Origin: Pseudaquabacterium pictum
GTDB taxonomy: Bacteria; Pseudomonadota; Gammaproteobacteria; Burkholderiales; Burkholderiaceae_C
NCBI RefSeq assembly: GCF_005403045.1
Contig: NZ_BJCL01000003.1
Span: 372,001 to 436,000 of the forward strand
Direction of reading: 5' to 3'
Length of the DNA stretch: 64,000 nucleotides
In this document: piece after piece, positions 39,513-48,115 of the stretch
How positions within the stretch are numbered: position 1 is the stretch's first letter
Layout: each line of letters starts with the position of its first letter
Translations under genes and position numbers: made by a program
Notes under the pieces: generated by a model
Databases searched by the model: none
Told to the model about the DNA's origin: nothing
What the model saw: the letters and a program-made list of their open reading frames with translations, nothing else

Positions 39513-40262
39513 ATGCTGCTCAAGGACAAGATCGCGGTCATCACAGGCGGTGCCGGCCCCAACGGCCTGGGCTTCGCCACCGCACGGCAGATGGCCGAGC
39601 ACGGCGCCCGGGTCGTCATCCTCGACCTGGCGCGCGCCGAACCCGCAGCCGCCGCCGCCCGGCTGGGCGACCACCACATGGGCGTGGTCGCCGACGTCAC
39701 CGACAAGACCTCGTGTGACGCCGCCGCAGCGCAGGTGCTCCAGGCGCTGGGCCGCATCGACATCCTCGTCAACAACGCTGGCATCACGCAGCCGCGCAAG
39801 ACGCTGGACATCACCGGCGCCGACTACGACGCCGTGCTCGACGTGAGCCTGCGCGGCACGCTGTACATGTCGCAGGCGGTGCTGCCGGCCATGCGCCAGC
39901 AGAAGTCGGGCGCCATCGTCTGCATCTCGTCGGTCAGCGCACAGCGCGGCGGCGGCATCCTGGGCGGCCCGCACTACTCGGCGGCCAAGGCCGGCGTGCT
40001 GGGCCTGGCCCGCGCGATGGCGCGTGAGTACGGCATCGACAACGTGCGCGTCAACAGCGTCACCCCGGGCCTGATCGCCACCGACATCAACAAGGGTCTG
40101 ATCCCCGAGGACCGCATGAAGGGCATCCTCGAAGGCATCCCGCTCAACCGCATCGGCAAGCCCAACGACGTGGCCGGCTGCGTGGTCTTCCTGGCCAGCG
40201 ACCTGGCCAAGTACCTCACCGGCGTGACGCTCGACGTCAACGGCGGGATGCTCATCCACTGA
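39513..40262 (+). CDS. SDR-family oxidoreductase (first gene of the TRAP/transketolase operon)
   Basis: This is a 249-aa classical short-chain dehydrogenase. Cofactor motif TGGAGPNGLG is near residue 11, NNAG is present, and the catalytic Ser and YSAAK (Tyr-x3-Lys) are intact. VNSVTPGLIATDI and the C-terminal LTGVTLDVNGGML are standard. The acidic residue after beta-2 (VVILDLARAEP) favours NAD over NADP. CAGGAG lies about 9 bases before the ATG. As the first gene of the operon divergent from the LysR regulator, it probably oxidises an alcohol or polyol imported by the TRAP system to a ketose-like product. The exact substrate is unknown. Confidence 0.92.
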   Translation: MLLKDKIAVITGGAGPNGLGFATARQMAEHGARVVILDLARAEPAAAAARLGDHHMGVVADVTDKTSCDAAAAQVLQALGRIDILVNNAGITQPRKTLDITGADYDAVLDVSLRGTLYMSQAVLPAMRQQKSGAIVCISSVSAQRGGGILGGPHYSAAKAGVLGLARAMAREYGIDNVRVNSVTPGLIATDINKGLIPEDRMKGILEGIPLNRIGKPNDVAGCVVFLASDLAKYLTGVTLDVNGGMLIH

Positions 40263-40307
40263 TCCCGCGCGCTGCCCTTCCCACACAACACAAGGAGACA
40301 AGACACC

Positions 40308-41297
40308 ATGCAACGCCACACTTTCGTCCGCACCCTGGTTGCCACTGCTGCCTGCGCACTGCTGCCGTTGGCTGCCCAGGCGCAGGCCACCAAGCTCACG
40401 CTCGGCCATGGCGCCGCGCCCGGCAACCCGCGCCACGAGGCGGCCGTCCGTTTCGCGGACGTGCTGAAGTCCAAGACTGGCGGCCGCATCGAGGTGCAGG
40501 TGGCGCCCTCGGCGCAGCTGGGCGATGACGCGGCCATGGTCACCGCGCTGCGCACCGGCGCGCTGGACATGAGCGCCAACTCGCAGGGCGCGCTGGCCAA
40601 CGCGGTGCCCGAGTACGCGGCCTTCGGCATGCCCTTCCTCTTCACCAGCCTGCCGCAAGTGTGGAAGGTGCTGGACGGCCCGCTGGGCAAGGAGCTGGCC
40701 GACCGCACCGCCGAGAAGGGCATGGTTGTGCTGGGCTACTGGGACAACGGCATCCGCCACATGAGCAACAGCAAGAAGCCGCTGCTCAAGCCCGAGGACC
40801 TGAAGGGCATGAAGATGCGCACGCCGCCCGACGCCGTGACCGTGGACATCATGCAGTCGCTGGGCGCCGAGGCGCAGCAGATCAAGTTTGCCGAGCTGTA
40901 TGTGGCGCTGCAGCAGGGCGTGGTCGACGGGCAGGAGAACCCGTTGATGAACATCCACGCCAGCAAGCTGTATGAGGTGCAGAAGTTCATCTCGCTGACC
41001 GGCCACAAGTACGAGATGACGCCGTTCCTGATGAGCAAGCGCAGCTGGGACCGCCTGAGCGATGCCGACCACAAGGCCGTGATGGAAGCGGCTGCCGAGG
41101 CCACCGCGCTGCAGCGCAAGCTGTCGCAGGAGTCCGACGACAAGCTCATCGCCGACCTCAAGGCCAAGGGCGTGCGCGTGGACACGGTCGACAAGGCCGC
41201 GTTCGAAAAAGGCACCTCGGCAGTGGACGACAAGTGGATGGCCGGCCCGATCGGCCCGTACGTGAAGAAGGTCATCGCCGCCGCGCGCGCGAAGTGA
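40308..41297 (+). CDS. dctP: TRAP transporter solute-binding protein (DctP family)
   Basis: The 329-aa periplasmic receptor captures the substrate for a sodium-driven TRAP transporter. It has a Sec signal (MQRHTFVRTLVATAACALLPLAAQAQA). The family signature is ALDMSANSQGALANAVPEYAAFGMPFLF, followed by KGMKMRTPPDAVTVDIMQSLGAEA with the carboxylate-binding Arg (KMRTP), and VDGQENPLMNIHASKLYEVQKF. The Arg suggests an organic-acid or sugar-acid ligand, although some relatives bind uncharged compounds. AAGGAGA precedes the ATG. It is followed by the Q and M membrane subunits in the same operon. Confidence 0.94.
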   Translation: MQRHTFVRTLVATAACALLPLAAQAQATKLTLGHGAAPGNPRHEAAVRFADVLKSKTGGRIEVQVAPSAQLGDDAAMVTALRTGALDMSANSQGALANAVPEYAAFGMPFLFTSLPQVWKVLDGPLGKELADRTAEKGMVVLGYWDNGIRHMSNSKKPLLKPEDLKGMKMRTPPDAVTVDIMQSLGAEAQQIKFAELYVALQQGVVDGQENPLMNIHASKLYEVQKFISLTGHKYEMTPFLMSKRSWDRLSDADHKAVMEAAAEATALQRKLSQESDDKLIADLKAKGVRVDTVDKAAFEKGTSAVDDKWMAGPIGPYVKKVIAAARAK

Positions 41298-41329
41298 TCC
41301 GGCCCACCGCCCACTGACAGGAGAACACC

Positions 41330-41863
41330 ATGCAGGCTGCACAGCCGGGATGGATGGAGCGGGCCATCGGCGGCCTGTGCCGCGGCGTGCTGTGGCTGTC
41401 CACCGTGATTATCTTCGTGATCCTGGTGGGCAACACGGTGCTGCGCTATGCGAGCGGGTCCAGCCTGCAATGGGCCAACGAGGTGCCGGAGCTGCTGTTC
41501 CCGTGGCTGGTGATGTCGGGCGTGGTACTGGCCGCACAGCAGGGCGCGCACATCGCCACCACCTTCCTGATGGATGCGGTGCCCGCCCGCGTGGGCCGCA
41601 TCGTGGCCACCGGCAGCTGGATGGTGGTGGCGGCGTTGTACGGCACGCTGGCCGTGGCCACGCTGCGCATGCTGGAACTGGTGCACGACGAGAAATCGCC
41701 CATCCTGGGTGTGCCCGGCTCCATCACCTACGCCTGCGTGATGGTGGGCATGGCGCTGCTGGCCCTGCTGGCCCTGCAGTCGGCCGCCCGGGCCTGGCGC
41801 GTGCATCCGACGGCTCCGGCCGCGGCCGATGCTGCGCCGCGCGTGCCGGTGGCGCACTGGTGA
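41330..41863 (+). CDS. dctQ: TRAP transporter small membrane subunit (DctQ family)
   Basis: The 177-aa protein has four hydrophobic helices with the DctQ pattern: VLRYASGSSLQWANEVPELLFPWLVMSGVVLAAQQGAHIATTFLMDAVP. It forms the small subunit of the carrier with DctM. It lies 32 bp after the receptor and 25 bp before the large subunit. The C-terminal tail of about 20 residues is Ala/Pro-rich and cytoplasmic. Nothing unusual was seen. Confidence 0.93.
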   Translation: MQAAQPGWMERAIGGLCRGVLWLSTVIIFVILVGNTVLRYASGSSLQWANEVPELLFPWLVMSGVVLAAQQGAHIATTFLMDAVPARVGRIVATGSWMVVAALYGTLAVATLRMLELVHDEKSPILGVPGSITYACVMVGMALLALLALQSAARAWRVHPTAPAAADAAPRVPVAHW

Positions 41864-41888
41864 TGGCCCGCCTCTTCAAGGAGTCGCC

Positions 41889-43148
41889 ATGAGCGCATTG
41901 ATCCTCGCCGTCTTTATGCTGGCCGCCGTGGCGGCCATGCCCATCGCCCACGCGCTGCTGGTGGCCGCGATGGCCGCCGCCGCCACCTCCGACCGCGTGC
42001 CGCTGGATCTGCTGGTGCAGCAGATGGTGTCGCAGGTGCAGAGCTTTCCGCTCATCGCCATTCCATTTTTCATGCTCACCGGCACGCTGATGATGGGCGG
42101 CAAGCTGGGCGAGGCGCTGGTGGGCGTGCTGTCGGCGCTGATCGGCCGCTTCCACGGCGGCCCGGCGCAGGTCGGCGTGCTGTCGTCCACGCTCTTCGGT
42201 GGCGTGTCGGGCTCGGCGGTGGCCGACGCCTCGGCCATCGGCTCGTTGCTGATCCCCTGGCACAAGCGGCTGGGCTACCCGCCGGCGTTCTCGGCCGCCA
42301 CGCTGGCCTCGGCGGCCACGATCGACATCCTGATCCCGCCGTCGATCCCGATGATCCTGTTCGCGCTGAGTTCCAACGCATCCATCGCCGCGCTGTTCGT
42401 GGCTGGCGTGCTGCCGGGCCTGCTGATGTGCGGCGGCTTCATGGCGGCGTGCTGGTGGGTGGGCAAGCGGCGCAACCTGCCGCGTGACCTCACGCCGTTC
42501 AACGGACCGGCGTTCCGCCGCCACCTGCTGTACGCCTCACCGGCGGTGGTGCTGCCGGTGCTGATCATCATCTTCCTGCGCTTCGGCATCGCCACGCCGA
42601 CCGAGGTGGCCGTGCTGTCCACGTTGTACGCCGGCCTCGTGTCGGCCGTGGTCTACCGCGATCTGGGCTGGAAGCGCCTGAACGACGCCATCGTGCATGC
42701 CGGCCTGGCCACGGGCGTGGTGCTGCTGGTGATCATGGCATCCAGCGCCATCGGCTGGCTGCTGACTTTCGACCAGATGCCGCAGGGCATCGCCCACTGG
42801 GTGCAGGAGAACGTGCATGTGAAGTGGATGGTGATCCTGCTGATGAATCTGCTGATGCTGTTCCTGGGCATGTTCATCGACCTGCCGGCAGCCATCCTGC
42901 TGCTCACCCCGGTGTTCGTGCCGCTGGCCCAGGGCATCGGCATGGACATGACGCAGCTCGGAATCATGATGGTCGTCAACCTGGCCATCGGCCTGTACAC
43001 GCCGCCGGTGGGCACCACGCTGTTCATCACCAGCGCGCTGGCCAAGGTGAAGGTGGGGCAGACAGTGCGCGAACTGGGGCCGTTCTATCTGGTCGCCTTC
43101 GGCGTGCTGGCCCTGGTGTCGTACGTGCCGGCCAGCATCCTCAAGTAA
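41889..43148 (+). CDS. dctM: TRAP transporter large membrane subunit (DctM family)
   Basis: The 419-aa carrier subunit has about 12 hydrophobic segments. Family signatures are IPFFMLTGTLMMGGKLGEALVG, LFGGVSGSAVADASAIGSLLIP, ILIPPSIPMILFALSS and NLAIGLYTPPVGTTLFITSALA. AAGGAG lies upstream of the ATG at 41889; a longer frame upstream runs through dctQ and is not coding. The transport cycle uses the sodium gradient. The stop is 20 bp before the first transketolase gene, so import and catabolism are transcribed together. Confidence 0.95.
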   Translation: MSALILAVFMLAAVAAMPIAHALLVAAMAAAATSDRVPLDLLVQQMVSQVQSFPLIAIPFFMLTGTLMMGGKLGEALVGVLSALIGRFHGGPAQVGVLSSTLFGGVSGSAVADASAIGSLLIPWHKRLGYPPAFSAATLASAATIDILIPPSIPMILFALSSNASIAALFVAGVLPGLLMCGGFMAACWWVGKRRNLPRDLTPFNGPAFRRHLLYASPAVVLPVLIIIFLRFGIATPTEVAVLSTLYAGLVSAVVYRDLGWKRLNDAIVHAGLATGVVLLVIMASSAIGWLLTFDQMPQGIAHWVQENVHVKWMVILLMNLLMLFLGMFIDLPAAILLLTPVFVPLAQGIGMDMTQLGIMMVVNLAIGLYTPPVGTTLFITSALAKVKVGQTVRELGPFYLVAFGVLALVSYVPASILK

Positions 43149-43168
43149 TCCCCCTCAAGGAATCCCGC

Positions 43169-44014
43169 ATGAACCAACCGTTGCTGTCCCTGACGCAGGC
43201 CGCCTGGCGCATCCGCCGCTATGCGCTGCGTATGGGCGAGGTGCAAGGCCAGGGCTACATCGGCCAGGCCCTGGGCTGGGCCGATGTGCTGGCCGTGGCC
43301 TATGGCCATGCGCTGAAGCTGCGCCCGGCCGACCCCGAATGGGAGGGCCGTGACCGCTTCCTGCTGTCGCACGGCCATTACGCCATCGCCCACTACGCGG
43401 CACTGATCGAGGCCGGCGTGATCCCCGAGAGCGAGCTCGACAGCTATGGCAGCGACGACAGCCGTCTGCCGATGTCGGGCATGGCCACCTACACGCCGGG
43501 CATGGAGATGTCCGGCGGCTCCCTCGGCCAGGGCCTGGTGATTGGCGTGGGCATGGCGCTGGCGTTGCGTCTGAAGGGCAACCCGGCCTTTGTCTACAAC
43601 TCCATGTCCGATGGCGAGCTCGACGAAGGCTCCACCTGGGAGGCTGCCATGGGCGCCGCGCACCACGGCCTGGGCAACCTGATCTGCCTGGTGGACATCA
43701 ACAACCAGCAGGCCGACGGTCCCTCGGGCAAGGTGATGGGCTTCGAGCCGCTGCACGACAAGTGGGCGGCCTTCGGCTGGCATGTGCAGCGTGTGGACGG
43801 CAACGACCTGCCCGCCGTGTTGGCGGCCTTCGACACCGCTCGTGCCCTGACCGAGGCGAAGCCGCGCGTGATCCTGTGCGACACGCTGATGGGCAAGGGC
43901 GTGCCCTTCCTGGAGCAGCGCGAGAAGAACCACTTCATCCGTGTCGACCCGCCTGAATGGCAGCAGGCGCTGGCCATCCTGGACCAGAACCAGCCCCAAG
44001 GAGCCCTGGCATGA
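43169..44014 (+). CDS. Transketolase, N-terminal (TPP-binding) subunit
   Basis: The 281-aa protein is the first half of a split transketolase. It has the thiamine-diphosphate region (SDGELDEGSTWEAAMGAAHHGLGNLICLVDINNQQADG) and the GGSLGQGL segment. Two positions differ from ordinary split transketolases: the N-terminal GHxG substrate/cofactor loop reads GQGYIGQ, and the usual GHP stretch before the TPP loop reads SGMATYTPG. Such changes suggest a donor or acceptor other than the usual pentose phosphates. The stop overlaps the ATG of the C-terminal subunit (ATGA), as expected for a 1:1 complex. Confidence 0.88.
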   Translation: MNQPLLSLTQAAWRIRRYALRMGEVQGQGYIGQALGWADVLAVAYGHALKLRPADPEWEGRDRFLLSHGHYAIAHYAALIEAGVIPESELDSYGSDDSRLPMSGMATYTPGMEMSGGSLGQGLVIGVGMALALRLKGNPAFVYNSMSDGELDEGSTWEAAMGAAHHGLGNLICLVDINNQQADGPSGKVMGFEPLHDKWAAFGWHVQRVDGNDLPAVLAAFDTARALTEAKPRVILCDTLMGKGVPFLEQREKNHFIRVDPPEWQQALAILDQNQPQGALA

Positions 44015-45021
44015 GCAGCACTACCGCCGAGAAGAAGCCGCGCCTGACCACGTCGGCGATGATCGCGTCCATCGCCTCCGAAGGACAGAAGGTCCAGGCC
44101 GCGCCATTCGGCAAGGCGTTGGTGGAATACGCCGCCAGCCACCCCGAGGTGGTGGGCCTGACCGCCGACCTGGCCAAGTACACCGACCTGCACCTGTTTG
44201 CACAGGCCTACCCGGAGCGCTTCTTCCAAATGGGCATGGCCGAGCAACTGCTGATGGGCGCGGCCGGCGGCATGGCCAAGGAAGGGCTGGTGCCCTTCGC
44301 CACCACCTACGCGGTGTTCGGCACGCGGCGCGCCTACGATTTCATCCACCAGGTCATTGCCGAGGAGAACCTCAACGTCAAGATCTGCTGTGCGCTGCCG
44401 GGGCTGACCACCGGCTACGGCCCCAGCCACCAGGCCACCGAAGACCTGGCCATGATGCGCGGCATCCCGGGCCTGACCATCGTGGACCCTTGCGATGCGC
44501 TGGACATCGCGCAGGCCGTGCCGCAGATCGCCGCGCACAAGGGCCCTGTCTACATGCGGCTGCTGCGCGGCCAGGTGCCGATGGTGCTGGACGAGATCGA
44601 GGGCTACCGCTTCGAGCTGGGCAAGGCCAAGCTGCTGCGCGACGGCGGCGACGTGCTGGTCATCAGCAGCGGCATCCTGACGATGCGCGCGCTGGAGGTG
44701 GCCCAGGACCTGGCCGCCGACAACGTGGGGGTGGCGGTGCTGCACTGCCCCACGATCAAGCCGCTGGACGAGGCGGCCATCCTCGAGGCTGTGCGCTACA
44801 AGCACCGACTGGTGGTGGTGGCCGAGAACCACTCGGTCATCGGCGGCCTGGGCGAGGCCGTGGCCAGCACGCTGCTGCGCCACCGGGTGCAGCCGGCGGG
44901 TTTCCTGCTGGCGGGGCTGCCGGATGCCTTCCTCGACGCCGGTGCGCTGCCCACGCTGCATGACCGCTACGGCATCAGCCGCAGCGTGCTGGGCGCCCGC
45001 ATCAAGGCATGGCTGGCCTAG
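44011..45021 (+). CDS. Transketolase, C-terminal (pyrimidine-binding) subunit
   Basis: The 336-aa second half of the split transketolase has the pyrimidine-binding domain, with the catalytic Glu in GMAEQLLMGAAGGMAKEG. It also has GPSHQATEDLAMMRGIPGLTIVDPCDA and the C-terminal transketolase domain (VAENHSVIGGLGEAVAS). Its length fits subunits of split enzymes such as 1-deoxyxylulose-5-phosphate synthase-like and transketolase pairs. It overlaps the N subunit gene by four bases and is two bases from the next, full-length transketolase gene. Having both a split and a full-length enzyme in one operon is unusual. Confidence 0.9.
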   Translation: MSSTTAEKKPRLTTSAMIASIASEGQKVQAAPFGKALVEYAASHPEVVGLTADLAKYTDLHLFAQAYPERFFQMGMAEQLLMGAAGGMAKEGLVPFATTYAVFGTRRAYDFIHQVIAEENLNVKICCALPGLTTGYGPSHQATEDLAMMRGIPGLTIVDPCDALDIAQAVPQIAAHKGPVYMRLLRGQVPMVLDEIEGYRFELGKAKLLRDGGDVLVISSGILTMRALEVAQDLAADNVGVAVLHCPTIKPLDEAAILEAVRYKHRLVVVAENHSVIGGLGEAVASTLLRHRVQPAGFLLAGLPDAFLDAGALPTLHDRYGISRSVLGARIKAWLA

Positions 45022-45023
45022 AG

Positions 45024-47069
45024 ATGTCCACCACTGTTGCACCGGCCAGCATGCTGCCAGACGCTCCCGTGGCCGGCATGCTGGCCAATGCCATCCGCAT
45101 GCTGTCCATCGACGCCATCGTTCGCGCCGGCGAGGGCCACCAGGGCGTGCCGCTGGGCATGGCCGAGATCGCCACGGCGCTCTACACCCGGCACCTGAAG
45201 TTCGACGCCGCCGACCCGACCTGGCCCGACCGCGACCGCGTCGTGCTGTCCAACGGCCATGGCTCGATGCTGCTGTATGCCCTGCTGCACCTGACCGGCC
45301 ATGCGCGCATGGGCATCGACCAGGTCAGCACCTTCCGCGATTTCGGCTCGCGTTGCGAAGGCCACCCAGAGCGCGACCTGGCATCGGGCATCGAGGTCAC
45401 CACCGGCCCGCTGGGCCAGGGCATTGCCAACGCCTTCGGCATGGCCGTGGCCGAGGCCCACCTGAACGCGCGCTTCGGCCCCGGCCTGGTGGACCACCGC
45501 ACCTATGCCTTCGTCGGCGACGGCTGCCTGCAGGAGGGCATCGGCCAGGAAATGATCGCGCTGGCCGGGCACCTGCGGCTGGGCAAGCTCACGCTGCTGT
45601 GGGACGACAACCGCATCACCGACGATGGGTCGACCGACCTGTCCATTAGCGAGGACGTGGCCGACCGCTTCCGCGTGGCGGGCTGGCATGTGCAGGAACT
45701 GGATGGGCATGACCTGGAGGCCGTGTCGGACGCGCTGGAGCAGGCCCACGCCGACCCGCGGCCGTCGCTGCTGGCCTGCCGCACCGTCATCGCCAAGGGC
45801 GTCGTGCGGTTGCAGGGCCAGCGCGGCGGGCACAGCGGCAAGCTGTTCGCCGAGGACGCTGCCGCGGCCCGCCAGGCGCTGGGCTGGAACCATCCGCCCT
45901 TCGCGCTGCCGGCCGAGGTGCGTGATGCCTGGCTGGCTGCCGGCGCCCGCCACCGCAGCGATCGACAGGCCTGGCAGGCCCGCGTGGCCGCGCTGCCTGC
46001 AGCGCAGCGCGCCGAGTTCGAGCGCGTGCTGGCGGGTGAGCTGCCGCTGGGCTGGCAGGACGTGTTGGCGAACTACCAGCGCAGCGCCTTGGCGCGCGAG
46101 CCGCTGGCCAGCGGCATCTTCATCTCGGCCGAGATCCACGACGCGCTGACCGAGCTGATGCCCGAGCGCCTGGTGGCCTGCGCCGACCTCGAGGCACCCA
46201 CCAACCACAAGCGCCGGCTGCAGGCCTTCACCGCGCAGGACCGGGCCGGCACGTATGTGCACTGTGGCGTGCGCGAGCATGTGATGGGCGCCATGGCCAA
46301 CGGCATTGCCGCACACGGCGGCGCGGTGCCGCTGGCCGTGACTTACCTGGCCTTTGCCGACTACGAGCGTCCGGCTATGCGCATGGCCGCGCTGATGGGG
46401 CTGCCGGTGCACTTCGTGTTCAGCCATGATTCCATCGGCATCGGCCGCAACGGACCGACGCACCAGCCGGTGGAGATCCTGGCGTCGTTGCGCGCCATGC
46501 CCAACATGCTGGTGCTTCGGCCGGCCGATGCGGTGGAAGCCGCCGAATGCTGGGCCATCGCGCTGGCGCACCGCACCGGCCCGTCGACGCTGGTCTTCGC
46601 GCGACAGGCGCTGCCGCATGTGCGCACCGCAGCGGCTGCAGAGAACTTGTCGCGGCGCGGCGCCTACGTGCTGGCCGACGCCGAGGGCGGGCCGCGCCGG
46701 GTCACGCTGTTGGCCACCGGCTCTGAAGTCGCCCTGGCGCTGGCTGCGCGCAACCTGTTGCAGGCTGCCGGCATACCAACCGCGGTGGTGTCGATGCCGA
46801 GCTGGGAGCTGTTCGCTGAACAGGACGCGGCGTACCGGTCGCAGGTGCTCGGCCCCGGCACGGTGCGGGTGGGCTGCGAGGCCGCGATGCGCTTCGGCTG
46901 GGACCGCTGGCTGGGCGATCGCGGCGGGTTTGTCGGCATGCGTGGCTTTGGTGCCTCGGGTCCGGCCGATGTGCTGTACCGGCACTTCGGCATCACGCCC
47001 GAGGCCATCGTGGCCGAGGCGCAGCGGCTGCTCGCCACGGCGCCCCAACCCGCACACGGCCCGGCATGA
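45024..47069 (+). CDS. Full-length transketolase-like enzyme with altered phosphate-contact residues
   Basis: The 681-aa thiamine-diphosphate enzyme keeps His39, His79 and His114, the TPP motif GDGCLQEG (165-172), the catalytic Glu418 (GVREHVM), HDSIGIG, THQP (His480) and Arg527. Compared with Escherichia coli TktA from memory, the SRKAS loop (phosphate-binding Arg358) aligns with SGIFIS and the GSADLAPSN loop (Ser385) aligns with CADLEAPTN. GHPG is GHQG and GEDGPTHQP is GRNGPTHQP. The fold and ketol-transfer chemistry look intact but binding of sugar phosphates may be weakened. It is preceded by the split transketolase (2-bp gap) and overlaps the dehydrogenase start. The start at 45024 (MSTTVAPAS) gives no extra leader; an in-frame ATG at 45009 is possible. 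Confidence 0.88.
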   Translation: MSTTVAPASMLPDAPVAGMLANAIRMLSIDAIVRAGEGHQGVPLGMAEIATALYTRHLKFDAADPTWPDRDRVVLSNGHGSMLLYALLHLTGHARMGIDQVSTFRDFGSRCEGHPERDLASGIEVTTGPLGQGIANAFGMAVAEAHLNARFGPGLVDHRTYAFVGDGCLQEGIGQEMIALAGHLRLGKLTLLWDDNRITDDGSTDLSISEDVADRFRVAGWHVQELDGHDLEAVSDALEQAHADPRPSLLACRTVIAKGVVRLQGQRGGHSGKLFAEDAAAARQALGWNHPPFALPAEVRDAWLAAGARHRSDRQAWQARVAALPAAQRAEFERVLAGELPLGWQDVLANYQRSALAREPLASGIFISAEIHDALTELMPERLVACADLEAPTNHKRRLQAFTAQDRAGTYVHCGVREHVMGAMANGIAAHGGAVPLAVTYLAFADYERPAMRMAALMGLPVHFVFSHDSIGIGRNGPTHQPVEILASLRAMPNMLVLRPADAVEAAECWAIALAHRTGPSTLVFARQALPHVRTAAAAENLSRRGAYVLADAEGGPRRVTLLATGSEVALALAARNLLQAAGIPTAVVSMPSWELFAEQDAAYRSQVLGPGTVRVGCEAAMRFGWDRWLGDRGGFVGMRGFGASGPADVLYRHFGITPEAIVAEAQRLLATAPQPAHGPA

Positions 47070-48115
47070 TGCACCGCATCGTCTTCCTCGACCGTTCAAC
47101 CCTGGCACCGCAGGTGCGGCTGCGCGCACCGGCATTTGCCCACGAGATGATCGAGCACGCCGACACCGCAGCCGACCAGGTCGTGCAAAGGCTGGCCGGC
47201 GCGCATATCGCCATCCTCAATAAGGTGCCGCTCACGGCCGCCGCGCTCGCGCGGCTGCCCGATCTGCGTCTGGTGGCCGTGGCCGCCACCGGCACCGACT
47301 GCATCGACAAGGCGGCCTGCCAGCGGCATGGCGTGGTCGTCTGCAACATCCGTGGCTATGCGGTGCACACAGTGCCCGAGCACACGTTCGCCCTGATGCT
47401 GGCGCTGCGGCGCAACCTCGTCGCCTACCGGCAGGACGTGATCGCCGGGCGCTGGCAGGCGTCTGGCCGCTTCTGCTTCTTCGATCACCCCATCCGCGAC
47501 CTGGCCGGCGCACGGCTGGGCATCATCGGCGCAGGTGTGCTGGGCCAGCGTGTGGCTGCGCTGGCGCGGGCCTTCGGCATGGTGCCGCTGATCGCCGCGC
47601 ACAAGGGCCGCAGCGACATGGGGCCTGCATTCACGCCCTGGCAGGAGGTGATCGAGACCAGCGACGTCATCACGCTGCACTGCCCGTTGACGCCGCAGAC
47701 GCGCGGCATGATTGCGCGGCCCGAGTTCCGTGCCATGCGACGTCGGCCGCTGCTGATCAACACGGCACGGGGTGGTTTGGTGGACGAGGCGGCGCTGGTG
47801 GAGGCGCTGGACGAGGGTTGGGTGGGCGGCGCGGGCTTCGACGTGACCGAGGGCGAGCCACCCGCGGCCGGTCATCCGCTGATGCGCGTGGCCGCGCGGC
47901 CGAACGTGATCCTCACGCCGCATGTCGCCTGGGCGTCCGAAGAAGCCCAGCAGTCCCTGGCGGATCAACTGGTCGACAACATCGAGCTGTTTGTCTCCGG
48001 TCAACCCGGGAACATCGTCACGGGGTGGCCAGTCCAGGCAACGATGGCGGCACCCGCAGTGGCCGGCATGACGCCAGACGCCCAGCCCGCCGATCAGTCC
48101 GCGTCAGCCCGGTAG
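47066..48115 (+). CDS. D-2-hydroxyacid dehydrogenase (glycerate/hydroxypyruvate reductase-like)
   Basis: The 349-aa NAD(P)-dependent enzyme reduces 2-keto acids to D-2-hydroxy acids or the reverse. The cofactor loop is [17 protein letters not shown], and catalytic Arg lies in [13 protein letters not shown]. The Glu is in TEGEPPA and the His in LTPHVAW, a complete triad. The N-terminal [15 protein letters not shown] resembles glycerate dehydrogenases. A tail of about 30 residues ([18 protein letters not shown]) is extra. It starts with ATGA overlap of the transketolase stop and is the last gene of the operon. The convergent TauD-like gene overlaps its 3' end by 22 bp. It could recycle hydroxypyruvate or glyoxylate made by the pathway. 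Confidence 0.9.
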   Translation: MMHRIVFLDRSTLAPQVRLRAPAFAHEMIEHADTAADQVVQRLAGAHIAILNKVPLTAAALARLPDLRLVAVAATGTDCIDKAACQRHGVVVCNIRGYAVHTVPEHTFALMLALRRNLVAYRQDVIAGRWQASGRFCFFDHPIRDLAGARLGIIGAGVLGQRVAALARAFGMVPLIAAHKGRSDMGPAFTPWQEVIETSDVITLHCPLTPQTRGMIARPEFRAMRRRPLLINTARGGLVDEAALVEALDEGWVGGAGFDVTEGEPPAAGHPLMRVAARPNVILTPHVAWASEEAQQSLADQLVDNIELFVSGQPGNIVTGWPVQATMAAPAVAGMTPDAQPADQSASAR

